Of a DNA stretch of 64,000 nucleotides, positions 29,144-38,549 are shown piece by piece; within the stretch, counting starts at the first letter, position 1; every line of letters begins with the position of its first letter. The notes beneath the pieces were generated by a model, which was given only the letters and a program-made list of their open reading frames with translations, searched no databases and was not told the DNA's origin. The stretch covers positions 1 through 64,000 of the forward strand of contig JADLAY010000071.1 of the NCBI GenBank assembly GCA_020849765.1. Reading direction: 5' to 3'. Origin of the DNA: Anaerolineae bacterium (GTDB lineage: Bacteria > Chloroflexota > Anaerolineae > Aggregatilineales > Phototrophicaceae). Both the position numbers and the translations under genes were made by a program.

Positions 29144-30358
29144 CTATCCCCAGTCGCGGGCGTCCTTGACCATGCGCTGCGCCGTGTCGATGACGCCGGG
29201 GCTGACGATCTGTACGCTGTCGACGCGCAGACGCGCCATCGCCTGCACATACGCCTTGACCGCCTCTTCCACATCCGCGTCCGCCGCATCAGGGTGCAAC
29301 TCGACGTTGAGTGTCAGTACGTCGCGGTTGGCCTCGCGCGTGACGACGGCCTGCGCATGTTTGATCTGCGGCACGCGCCCGACCGCCGCCAGGATCTGAT
29401 TCGGGTGCAGGAACATCCCGCGCACTTTGATGGCATCGCCGCTGCGCCCGAACAGGCCGAGCAGCTGCTGCCCACCGCCGCAGCGAGGATCAGGCTCCGG
29501 CGCGAGCGCGCCCAGGTCGCCGGTGCCGAAGCGGATCAACGGGTAGCGCGTGTTGAAGGTCGTGACGACAATCTCGCCGACGTTGCCCGGCTCGACCGGC
29601 TGCCCCGTCTCCGGGTCGCAGCATTCGACGTAGAGGTGCCCCAGCAGGCAGAAGCCCTGGACGCCCTCCCTCGTGAAACCGAGCAGGCCGAGATCGGCGG
29701 TGCCGTAGGCGGAGGTCGTCTTCATGCCATACTCGCCCTCGAAGCGGGCGCGCTGGGCTGGCGTGTACGGCTCGGCGGAGAACAACGCCTTCTTGATGCT
29801 GACCAGTTCCTTCGGGATGCCCATTTCCGGCGCCTTGTCGAGCAGCGTCATCAGGTAGCTCGGCTGGCCGACGAAGCCCGTCACCTGAAGCGCCGCCATC
29901 ATCATCAATTGCAATTCGGTGTTGCCGGGGCCGGTCGGGATGACTGTTGCGCCGCAGGCACGCAGCGCCTCATCGAGCAGCAGGCCCGCGGGCGTCAGGT
30001 GATACATGAAGGTGTTGAGCACGCGGTCGCCCGGCCCGAAGCCGACGTAATGGAACGGCGCGAGCTGCGCTTCCGGGTCGTCCACCGGCGGCTGCGGATC
30101 GTAGATCGGGCCAGGGGAGATGTAGATGCGCGGCAGATCTTCGATCGGGATGGTCAGGAAGCCGCCGAACGGCGGGTTGGCCTGGTGGATTTCGACCAAG
30201 CGATCTTTGCCGGTGACGGGGATGCGGGCGAGATCGGCGGCGGAGCGGATGTCATCTGGCGTGACGCCCGCGCTATCCATGATCTGGCGGATGGCGGGCG
30301 CATACTCGTAGGCGGTCGCCACAAGCTCGTGGAGTCGTCGGTCAAGCTGGTCGGTCAC
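29144..30358 (-). CDS. PaaK-like adenylate-forming acyl-CoA ligase
   Basis: The 404-residue protein resembles phenylacetate-CoA ligase. Adenylation motifs include FMYHLTPAGLLLDEAL, TGPGNTELQL, the YGTADLG region that contacts the adenine, and RFGTGDLGAL with the conserved ribose-binding Asp. The C-terminal lid (GRSGDAIKVRGMFLHP) has the usual hinge before a ferredoxin-like domain. Such enzymes activate aromatic or other carboxylic acids with ATP and CoA. It lies at the end of the minus-strand cluster carrying a liv-type ABC importer and a second acyl-CoA ligase, a grouping consistent with uptake and activation of an aromatic or aliphatic acid. The SGTTG-type P-loop is atypical (SPGPIYDPQ). 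Confidence 0.83.
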   Translation of the reverse strand: MTDQLDRRLHELVATAYEYAPAIRQIMDSAGVTPDDIRSAADLARIPVTGKDRLVEIHQANPPFGGFLTIPIEDLPRIYISPGPIYDPQPPVDDPEAQLAPFHYVGFGPGDRVLNTFMYHLTPAGLLLDEALRACGATVIPTGPGNTELQLMMMAALQVTGFVGQPSYLMTLLDKAPEMGIPKELVSIKKALFSAEPYTPAQRARFEGEYGMKTTSAYGTADLGLLGFTREGVQGFCLLGHLYVECCDPETGQPVEPGNVGEIVVTTFNTRYPLIRFGTGDLGALAPEPDPRCGGGQQLLGLFGRSGDAIKVRGMFLHPNQILAAVGRVPQIKHAQAVVTREANRDVLTLNVELHPDAADADVEEAVKAYVQAMARLRVDSVQIVSPGVIDTAQRMVKDARDWG

Positions 30359-30496
30359 AACGCGATCCCTTCTTTTTGGCGGTTGGGTATTGGCAGTTGG
30401 CTTTTGGCTTTTAGCCAGCAGCCGGATGGGAAAAGAGCTTCTGGCGATCGGCTGTCGGCCAATCCGTCCATCGTCTCATGGCAGTTGGTGACCCTA
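30359..30496. other. Non-coding spacer with TTGGC-rich low-complexity tract
   Basis: The segment upstream of the PaaK-like gene contains repeats of TTGGC/TTTTGGC around 30377-30415 and no credible reading frame. It looks like degenerate tandem-repeat DNA between genes. No promoter stands out. Confidence 0.4.
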
Positions 30497-30637
30497 TCAG
30501 AACAACGTGGCGGGAGGAGTGACAGCAGTCATGAAGCCCACGCCGAAAAGGCCGAAGAACATCAACAGGAACAACGCGACCGGCAGTGGGATCGCGCCCG
30601 TCAAAACAAGCAGCAATAAGAAGAGTAGAACAAGCAT
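30497..30637 (-). CDS. 46-residue hydrophobic membrane microprotein
   Basis: This reading frame, from ATG at 30635-30637 to TGA at 30497-30499, encodes a very hydrophobic protein. Leu/Val-rich stretches (VLLFLLLLVL and VALFLLMFFGLF) are split by TGAIPLP, giving one or two membrane helices. The purine-rich AGGACA five bases upstream is a fair ribosome-binding site. It lies 71 bases after the rhomboid gene on the same strand and could be co-transcribed. No family is recognised. Small size keeps confidence modest, but random GC-rich sequence rarely gives such a clean hydrophobic, low-arginine peptide. Confidence 0.5.
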   Translation of the reverse strand: MLVLLFLLLLVLTGAIPLPVALFLLMFFGLFGVGFMTAVTPPATLF

Positions 30638-30708
30638 AAGTTGTCCTTCATCATGTGATTTTGAGGGCAGACTATAGCCAATCTACGGGTCGAATCCCAG
30701 AAATTGAG

Positions 30709-31956
30709 TCAGCGCAGAATCCCCAGGATCAGGATAGCGCCGGTCAAGATCATGCCCAGGATGAGGACGCCCCAGGCCTGGTTGCTCAATCGTGCAATGG
30801 TGCCCTTGGGTGGCACCGGCACGCGCTCGATCTGCCGCGGGACGTAGAGCAGGCCGACCACGGTGCCGACCAGCAAGCCGCCGAAGTGCCCGCCGAAATC
30901 GATCAGCTTCATGCCGGCCAGCTGGTCGATCAAAGTGTCGGCGCTGATCAGCACGACGATGACCATGATGTTGAAGAACAGGCCTTTGGGCAGCACGGTG
31001 CGCGCCCGCCAGCGCAGAATCGCCAGGAAGCCGATCAGGCCGAAGATACCGCCCGAAATGCCGACGGAGGTCTGCTCCAACAGCAGCGTGCTGGCGATGC
31101 TGCCGCCGAGAATCGACGCGAGCAGCACCAACGCCATCATCGCCGAAGACGTCAGGCGCTCGACCTCCCGCCCGATGGTGAACAACACCACAGCATTCAG
31201 CCCCAGGTGAAACAGGTTGATGTGCATCAGCCCGCCCGTCAGCAGGCGCCAGACCTGCCCCTCGCGGACGGCGTGTTTGACCAGGGCGGTTTCCAGCAGC
31301 GAGAACGGATAATTGACCAGGCTGATCAGGTAAATGACGATGATGCCGATGACGACGCTTCTCGTCGCCAGGTTGGCGCCGGTGCGTATCCAGTATTTGT
31401 AGCGTGTGCGCCCTGCCGCATCCGCAACCGGTTCTCGCTTGCGACGTCGATGCAGCCAGAGAGCATAAGCCAGCCCGAACCCCAGGACCGCCAGCAGAAT
31501 GAAATACGACCGCGCGCCGGAATCCAGCAGTTCCCGGCGGACTGAAGGATCGCTCCAGACGGTGATCACCGAGCAGAAGAAGAGCGCGGTGAACAAGGCC
31601 AGGGTCACCCCCAGGAGAATGACGGTCGAACGCAACCGATTGCGCACGAACGGTTCCAGTTCCGGCACTTCGATCGGCGGCACCAGATAAGGAGTCTCCG
31701 GTGTCCACACGGCGCTGACCTCGCGATTCCTGCACAGGCGGCGCAGCTTCTTTTCGCTGCAATGAATGCGTCGCTGGCCTCTCAGATAGCCGTAATCGCT
31801 GGTCGACGGGCGGTCGGGGTAAAGATCGGGCAGTTCCCAGAATTGCAGGAACGCCGGTTCGGGCGCCTCGTCAGATAGAATCGCCTGGACTTGCGTGTCA
31901 GCGTCCAGCCTGACCAGATCGGGAAAGTCATGCGGCGAAGAATCGGGGCTGTCCAT
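30709..31956 (-). CDS. Rhomboid family intramembrane serine protease
   Basis: Rhomboids cut transmembrane segments of substrate proteins within the membrane. After a soluble N-terminal region (about 110 residues with a CxxC-free acidic start) and two membrane helices, the six-helix rhomboid core follows. It has HINLFHLGLN in helix 2, the catalytic serine in GISGGIFG (helix 4) and the catalytic histidine in GGHFGGLL (helix 6). I prefer ATG 31954-31956 (MDSPDSS). A TTG start at 32013 would add 19 residues, but a TATAAT -10 box on the minus strand (32013-32018) places the transcript start downstream of that TTG. It lies between livF and a membrane microprotein in the minus-strand cluster. Confidence 0.87.
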   Translation of the reverse strand: MDSPDSSPHDFPDLVRLDADTQVQAILSDEAPEPAFLQFWELPDLYPDRPSTSDYGYLRGQRRIHCSEKKLRRLCRNREVSAVWTPETPYLVPPIEVPELEPFVRNRLRSTVILLGVTLALFTALFFCSVITVWSDPSVRRELLDSGARSYFILLAVLGFGLAYALWLHRRRKREPVADAAGRTRYKYWIRTGANLATRSVVIGIIVIYLISLVNYPFSLLETALVKHAVREGQVWRLLTGGLMHINLFHLGLNAVVLFTIGREVERLTSSAMMALVLLASILGGSIASTLLLEQTSVGISGGIFGLIGFLAILRWRARTVLPKGLFFNIMVIVVLISADTLIDQLAGMKLIDFGGHFGGLLVGTVVGLLYVPRQIERVPVPPKGTIARLSNQAWGVLILGMILTGAILILGILR

Positions 31957-32084
31957 GCGCGCCTGCTTGATCTCAGCGAACGAACGGGCACTTATAAGGT
32001 GCTCATAGTTCAATTATAAGAGCGTGAGGGATGCGTAACCCTACAGGTTGCAGGAACACGGGCTGAATCATCGCCCGAAGTGGA

Positions 32085-32879
32085 CTATCCCAGCCAGCGT
32101 TTGCGCCGCTTATAGTGCTTGACGTCGCGGTAGCTCTTGCGCTCGCCAAGCTGGTTGAGGCCCAGGTAGAACTCTTTGATGTCCTCGTTCTCGGCCAGTT
32201 GATCGGCAGGGCCGTCGAGCACGATGCGCCCATTCTCCATGACGTAGCCATAATCGACGATGCTGAGCGCCGCGCGCGCATTCTGCTCGACCAGCAAGAC
32301 GGACATACCCTCTTTCTGATTGATGTCACGCACGATATGGAAGATCTCCTGCACGAGCAGCGGCGCCAGGCCGAGCGACGGCTCGTCGAGCATCATCAGC
32401 TTCGGGTGGCCCATCAGCGCGCGCCCGATGACGAGCATCTGCTGCTCGCCGCCGCTCAGATAGCCCGCCGTGCGCCCGCGCATATCACGTAGTCGCGGGA
32501 AATACTCGTAGACGCGCTCCAGATCTTTGCGCATCAAGCGACCGCCCTCGAAGACCTGCGCACCGAGGCGCAAGTTCTCCTCGACCGAGAGATGGCCGAA
32601 CAGTGGACGGCCCTCGATCACCTGGATGATGCCGTTGCGCACGATGTCTTCGGTGTTGAGCCTGTCGATGCGCGTCCCGTCCCAGTCGATGCTGCCGCGC
32701 GTGACCTCGCCCAGTTCCGCGCTCAGCAGCCCGCTGATCGCTTTGAGCGTGGTCGATTTGCCCGCGCCGTTAGCGCCGAGCAGCGCGACAACCTGCCCCG
32801 GCTCGACCTTGAACGAGACGCCGCGCAGAACGAGGATGACGCTGTTGTAAATCACTTCGATATTGTTGACGGATAACAT
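32085..32879 (-). CDS. livF: Branched-chain-amino-acid-type ABC transporter ATPase, LivF
   Basis: This 264-residue cytoplasmic ATPase drives the importer together with LivG. It has Walker A GANGAGKST, the Q-loop, the signature YLSGGEQQML, Walker B LMMLDEP and the H-region (LLVEQNARAAL); the sequence GLAPLLVQEIF is typical of LivF. The start has GAGGG 7 bases upstream. It follows the acetyltransferase gene by 20 bases. In most genomes livF adjoins livG; here it is nearly 9 kb away within the same minus-strand cluster, with trehalose synthase and others between. The C-terminus carries a basic tail (KHYKRRKRW). Confidence 0.93.
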   Translation of the reverse strand: MLSVNNIEVIYNSVILVLRGVSFKVEPGQVVALLGANGAGKSTTLKAISGLLSAELGEVTRGSIDWDGTRIDRLNTEDIVRNGIIQVIEGRPLFGHLSVEENLRLGAQVFEGGRLMRKDLERVYEYFPRLRDMRGRTAGYLSGGEQQMLVIGRALMGHPKLMMLDEPSLGLAPLLVQEIFHIVRDINQKEGMSVLLVEQNARAALSIVDYGYVMENGRIVLDGPADQLAENEDIKEFYLGLNQLGERKSYRDVKHYKRRKRWLG

Positions 32880-32899
32880 AATAAACCCTCATCTAATCA

Positions 32900-33487
32900 C
32901 TATTCGTCATTTGGCCAGGCGATCGGCGTCAGCTTTCGTTTCATGAAGACGACCACGTCGCCCTTCTCGATATCCTCGTTGCTGTAGAACGAGAGATCGA
33001 TGCTGTCGATGCTGAAGCCGACACGCCGGTAAAAGCGGATCGCCGGGACGTTGGTCGTGCTCGTCTCGACGCTGATCACGCGCAGCCCGGCCCCGGCGGC
33101 CCGCTCGGCCAGCGCTTCCATCAGCCGCCGCCCCAGACCGCGACCACGATAGGCCGCCTCCAGGTGAAACTCCCAGACCAGCAGCGTGCCATTCCACGCC
33201 TGCACGTCGGTGATGGCGACGCCGACCAGCCGATCCCCTGCCTCGTCGTCATAGGCGCCGAGCGAGAGGCCCTGACGCAGCACGTCCTGATAATAGTCGA
33301 CCACGTCCGGCGTACGCCGGAATGGCAGTGTCAGCGGCACATCCAGCTCGCGCAGCGTAAGCGCAATGGTCGCCTGCGCCTCGCTCTCTTCGCGCGTCAC
33401 GTCGTAAATGTGCGTCGACGTGTAGCCAGGCGCGATGCGCTCCAGGTCGGCGATCTCGACGTGTTCGAGCGGGCGAATCGCGATCAT
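32900..33487 (-). CDS. GNAT N-acetyltransferase, RimI-like
   Basis: The 195-residue GNAT has IAIRPLEHVEIADLERI at the N-terminus, the strand and acetyl-CoA loop EFHLEAAYRGRGLGRRLMEAL (motif A, R-G-x-G-L-G), and ISVETSTTNVPAIRFYRRVGF (motif B). Such proteins acetylate protein N-termini or small amines. The substrate is not evident. It sits between treS and livF with gaps of 70 and 20 bases, so it is probably translated from the same transcript as livF. There is no obvious functional link to transport. The C-terminal segment KGDVVVFMKR ends the fold at normal length. Confidence 0.88.
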   Translation of the reverse strand: MIAIRPLEHVEIADLERIAPGYTSTHIYDVTREESEAQATIALTLRELDVPLTLPFRRTPDVVDYYQDVLRQGLSLGAYDDEAGDRLVGVAITDVQAWNGTLLVWEFHLEAAYRGRGLGRRLMEALAERAAGAGLRVISVETSTTNVPAIRFYRRVGFSIDSIDLSFYSNEDIEKGDVVVFMKRKLTPIAWPNDE

Positions 33488-33557
33488 CGCCCCGCCCGTC
33501 GCCGGTCAAACATCGTCCGCATCAGCCATCGCGCCCGTTACCTCTTGCTCCAAGCTC

Positions 33558-35189
<1,632 letters not shown>

Positions 35190-35234
35190 AGACTCTTCGC
35201 GCCGTCATGATGAAGTAGGCCGTTAACAATTCGA

Positions 35235-35300
35235 AGGCATGAGCCAGAGGCGTGCTGCACGGTACCAAAATCCGTGCAGCATACCCCGTATCTCATGCCT
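35235..35300. terminator. Nested inverted repeat between livK and treS
   Basis: An outer pair AGGCATGAG (35235-35243) / CTCATGCCT (35292-35300) encloses an inner 10-bp stem TGCTGCACGG (35253-35262) / CCGTGCAGCA (35272-35281). The whole forms a long interrupted hairpin downstream of livK. It probably acts as a terminator or RNA-stability element, but lacks a U-tract. Confidence 0.5.
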
Positions 35301-35357
35301 GTGAATGTCACTATGTTAGCGATTGTACAACGCCAACACAATGTACAGGGCTAAGGA

Positions 35358-36755
35358 TTACATGCCAGGTGCGTCGGCGCCGCCTGGGCGGAGATCCGGC
35401 GTCAGTTCGAAGTCGGTCAGCGGCACGACGACCGGCAGATAGGCCTCGGTGCCGTCGGGCAGCGCCAGCTTGAGCGCATCGTCGCCGCTGGTGGCCACAC
35501 CGCTCATGTCGGCGTTGGCGAACATCATCGTGGCCAGACGATTCATGGTGTCGTCGCGCCCCTCACCGCCCTTGAAGTCGAGCGTGTACAGGCCGAGCGG
35601 CGAGTAGACCAGGCTGTCCAGTGTTTCCTTGATCGCCGCGCCATCGACGGCGTCCAGGCTGCCGACGCGGTTGACCGTCTGTGCGTACAGTTCGATGTAG
35701 GTATCGACCGTCGCCCAGCCGAGCAGGTAGGCGATGTTGCGATTCTGCGCGGCGACTTCCTTCTCGTCCGCAATCGACGAGATCAACTGGATGGCGGGTT
35801 GGTCGGTCTCCGTCCACCAGCGGAAGGGCATCGAGCCGATGATGCCGTTGACCGCGGGCAGGCCATCCGAGCCGAGGGCCGTGCGGCTGAGCAAGCCGAC
35901 CGACGTATCGAGCGTCCAGTTGACACCTGCCAGCCGGACGTCGTCTTCCAGGCCGAGATCGACCAGCGTGCGCGCGACGGCGACCGGGCCGCTGGCGAGC
36001 GTGTTGGTGTAGAGGATGTTGGCACCGGCATCGACCAGGTTCTGGACGTTGGTCGTGATGTCGGTGGCGGTCGGCAGGAAGTATTCCGGCGTCTCGAGGA
36101 CGGTCACACCCTGCTCGGCGCAGTAGGCGATCGATTCCGGCGTGAAGGCGGCTTCACCGAAGGCGCCCGGCCAGCTAATGTAGCCGATGACGGGATCGGG
36201 GAACTGGTCACTGTTCTGGCCCAGATAGCGGCAGAACATGCCGAATTGATCGACGTAGAGCGGGTTGGTGGCGTAAATCCAGCCGGGCGTCTGGCCGTCT
36301 TCGCCATAGAGACCTTCGACCGACCCGGCGGAGATCATGACCGGGATCTCGTCTTCCGCGACCTGGTCACGCAGCAGCTCGGCATCCGGCGAGGCATAGA
36401 GCACGAGCAGATCCGGCTTGGGATCGAGCGTCGAGTAGTAATCATAATGGGCCTGCGTCTGGGCCAGGTCACCGCCGGTATCGCGGTTATCCTGCGCCAG
36501 TTGCGCACCGCAAGCCCCACCGCGCGCGTTGAAATATTCGATGGCGTCCCCGATGCCTGCCAGCAGCGGCTGCGTGATGAAGGCGTAGGACGCGCTGATA
36601 TCGCCAAAGTGATAGATGGTGATCGTTTCGCCGGTCAAATCGACGTCGCAGGCGGTGTGCTCGATCCAATCGGGCAGGCTTTCCTGAGCGCTGGCGGGCA
36701 GGGCCAGCAGCGCAGCCAGGACAAACAAGAGCAGCATAAGTGATAGTTTGCGCAT
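35358..36755 (-). CDS. Periplasmic-type substrate-binding protein of the liv-like ABC importer
   Basis: The 465-residue protein has a signal peptide (MRKLSLMLLLFVLAALLALPASAQ) and then a two-lobed type I periplasmic-binding fold (TITIYHFGDISASYAF, IPVMISAGSVEGLYG, DPVIGYISWPGAFGEA). It belongs broadly with branched-chain amino-acid, amide and urea receptors, so it should deliver ligand to LivHM. Two cysteine pairs could form disulfides. ATG 36753-36755 is preferred over an earlier in-frame start that would precede the signal peptide. It lies downstream of livM in the minus-strand cluster. With acyl-CoA ligases nearby, the ligand may be a carboxylic or aromatic acid rather than an amino acid; that is inference. 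Confidence 0.87.
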   Translation of the reverse strand: MRKLSLMLLLFVLAALLALPASAQESLPDWIEHTACDVDLTGETITIYHFGDISASYAFITQPLLAGIGDAIEYFNARGGACGAQLAQDNRDTGGDLAQTQAHYDYYSTLDPKPDLLVLYASPDAELLRDQVAEDEIPVMISAGSVEGLYGEDGQTPGWIYATNPLYVDQFGMFCRYLGQNSDQFPDPVIGYISWPGAFGEAAFTPESIAYCAEQGVTVLETPEYFLPTATDITTNVQNLVDAGANILYTNTLASGPVAVARTLVDLGLEDDVRLAGVNWTLDTSVGLLSRTALGSDGLPAVNGIIGSMPFRWWTETDQPAIQLISSIADEKEVAAQNRNIAYLLGWATVDTYIELYAQTVNRVGSLDAVDGAAIKETLDSLVYSPLGLYTLDFKGGEGRDDTMNRLATMMFANADMSGVATSGDDALKLALPDGTEAYLPVVVPLTDFELTPDLRPGGADAPGM

Positions 36756-36889
36756 GGTTTTGTGTTCCTCTCCATAAACAAGGTCATTCAATTCTGATGG
36801 CTTTGATCAGCCCCAATAAGATCCGTGCGATCACGCTCCTTTCACTGCTTCAATCCGGCGGTGTCCCTCAGGGAGGCGAGGGCGCAAAC

Positions 36890-36933
36890 GGAAGCTTCCC
36901 CCTACGATTAATGCGAGTAGGGGCGAAGCTTCC
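36890..36933. repeat. Palindromic intergenic repeat, copy 3, overlapping the livM 3' end
   Basis: GGAAGCTTCCCCCTAC (36890-36905) and GTAGGGGCGAAGCTTCC (36917-36933) are inverted around an 11-base loop. The loop holds the livM stop codon (36908-36910), and the right arm encodes the last residues of LivM. The core GTAGGGGCG links it to the other five copies. Confidence 0.65.
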
Positions 36934-38020
36934 AGGCGATTTTCAAGATCTCCCAGCGATGCGCCAGGCCACGCGGCGCAATGATGAGGAAGAACATCAA
37001 CGCCAGGCCGAAGAGCGTCGGGCCGAGCGCGGCGTCGATGTTGATCGGGTTGATGAAGGGCAGCATCCCCGGCAGCACCTGTTTCAACTGCGGGATGACC
37101 GACGGGATGATGTTCTGCGTCAGCAGGTTGACGAAAGAGACGCCGAACAACGGCCCCAGCGGAAAGCCCGCCCCGCCGATGACGAGCATCGCCAGCATTT
37201 CAATCGAGCGGTCGAGCAGGAACTTGTCGAGCGACAGGCTGTTGCTCTCGAAGGCGAGCAAGCAGCCCGCCACACCCGCATACAACGCGCTCAGGAAGAA
37301 GGCTTGCAGCTTGTAGCTGAAGACGTTGATGCCGAGCAGCTCCGCCGCCAGGTCGTTATCGCGCACGCTGATGAAAGCGCGCCCGACGCGCGTGCGCACG
37401 ATGTTGCGCGCCGCCAACGACAGCAGCACGGCCAGCGGAATGATGATGTAGAACATCGCGTTTTCGTGGGCGAAGCTGAGGCCGAACAGCGTCGGCTCCG
37501 GCACACTGAGCGGGCGTGAGCCACCCGTCAGCCCTTCGAGCGGGTAGCGCAGCAGCCACGGGATGATGAATTGCGCGGCCAGCGTCGCCATCGCCAGATA
37601 GAAGCCCTTCACCCGCAGCGAAGGCAGCCCGAAGATCAGCCCGACGACGCCCGTGAACAGCGCCGAAATCGGCAGTGCCAGCCAGAAGCTCATGCCAAGT
37701 TCGCGCGCGAGCACGGCGCTGCAATAAGCGCCGACGGCCATGAAGGCCGCGTGGCCGAGCGAGATCTGGCCGGTGTAGCCGATCAGGATGTTCAACCCCT
37801 GGACGGCGATGACGAAGATGGCGATGCGGTTGAGCACACCGATCCACGACTGTGGCAGGATGCCCGCCGCGAACGGGCCTTCAATCGTGAGCAGGGGCAC
37901 GAGCAGCAAGAGCAGGAACAGGCCGTTCGACAACCATTTGTCGAAGCGCGTGCGATTGATCGATATATCTTGCGCGTAGGTGGTGTCGAAAACGCCTGAC
38001 GGACGGATATTAGCGGACAT
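36908..38020 (-). CDS. livM: Branched-chain-amino-acid-type ABC transporter permease, LivM
   Basis: The 370-residue inner-membrane permease has about nine hydrophobic segments. The family motifs are GLNILIGYTGQISLGHAAFMAVGAY near residue 95 and AAELLGINVFSYKLQAFFLSALYAGVAG near residue 230 (the EAA-like coupling helix). It pairs with LivH. The C-terminal residues fall inside a palindromic repeat, suggesting the repeat inserted at or near the stop codon. A four-helix-bundle gene with inverted repeats lies between livH and livM, where these two genes are normally adjacent. The start ATG 38020 lies 105 bases after that gene. Confidence 0.93.
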   Translation of the reverse strand: MSANIRPSGVFDTTYAQDISINRTRFDKWLSNGLFLLLLLVPLLTIEGPFAAGILPQSWIGVLNRIAIFVIAVQGLNILIGYTGQISLGHAAFMAVGAYCSAVLARELGMSFWLALPISALFTGVVGLIFGLPSLRVKGFYLAMATLAAQFIIPWLLRYPLEGLTGGSRPLSVPEPTLFGLSFAHENAMFYIIIPLAVLLSLAARNIVRTRVGRAFISVRDNDLAAELLGINVFSYKLQAFFLSALYAGVAGCLLAFESNSLSLDKFLLDRSIEMLAMLVIGGAGFPLGPLFGVSFVNLLTQNIIPSVIPQLKQVLPGMLPFINPINIDAALGPTLFGLALMFFLIIAPRGLAHRWEILKIAWKLRPYSH

Positions 38021-38057
38021 TCAGGCTCCTATTGCTGCACAGCAGATGTATCAGATC

Positions 38058-38549
38058 AGGTGATGAGGTGACGAGAAATGAGGTGATGAGAAATGCTAAG
38101 TTCGCCACGATTCGGATAAATCCATTCACGTATTTGAATCGTTACGGCGGCGCTGCACAGATGCGCGTAACCCGCCAATGATACGGCTCAACTCGATTGT
38201 GTCGTCTCGAAGTTGCTGGAACTCTGCTGCCGTCAAATATCCAATGTCATAAGCCACGTAGATTTGAGAACGAAGCTCGGCACACGAGCCTTTGGCGATG
38301 CTCAAGAATCTGAAATAATCTCCCAGACTGCCACGATCATAACCTTCCGCGATATTGGACATGATGGATACCGCGCTTCGCTGCATCTGTCGCGACAATC
38401 CAAAATCGCGTGCAAAGCGCCCTTGAGTGGTGATGCCATAGATCCTGCGTGCCAGATCGCGCGCTTTCTGCCAGGCAATCAATTCTTCGAACGATTGCAC
38501 TTTAGCCATGCGCCTTCCTCATGCCTCATCACCTTTCCCCTCATCACCT
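38058..38549. mobile_element. Putative mobile unit: four-helix-bundle gene bounded by inverted repeats
   Basis: AGGTGATGAGG (38058-38068), with a near copy at 38081-38091, lies on one side of the small gene. Its exact complement CCTCATCACCT occurs twice on the other side (38524-38534 and 38539-38549). The right boundary coincides with the stop codon of livH. The unit is about 490 bp and carries no transposase, so any movement would have to be driven in trans. Confidence 0.5.
38126..38509 (-). CDS. Four-helix-bundle protein of the S23 / 23S-rRNA intervening-sequence family
   Basis: The 127-residue protein begins with the family signature FEELIAWQKARDLARRIY and continues with FGLSRQMQRSAVSIMSNIAEGYDRG and YFRFLSIAKGSCAELRSQI. 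These match the small helical proteins first seen in intervening sequences of 23S rRNA genes (and related in fold to the Avd protein of diversity-generating retroelements). The function is unknown; they assemble as oligomers. GAGGAAGG precedes the ATG. It interrupts the liv operon and is flanked by inverted repeats. No retroelement reverse transcriptase or rRNA is adjacent to it. Confidence 0.85.
   Translation of the reverse strand: MAKVQSFEELIAWQKARDLARRIYGITTQGRFARDFGLSRQMQRSAVSIMSNIAEGYDRGSLGDYFRFLSIAKGSCAELRSQIYVAYDIGYLTAAEFQQLRDDTIELSRIIGGLRASVQRRRNDSNT

Noticed and set aside
38126..38509. A diversity-generating retroelement based on the Avd-like four-helix protein
   Set aside because: No adjacent reverse transcriptase and no template/variable repeat pair. 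The RT in this window is more than 20 kb away and of another architecture.
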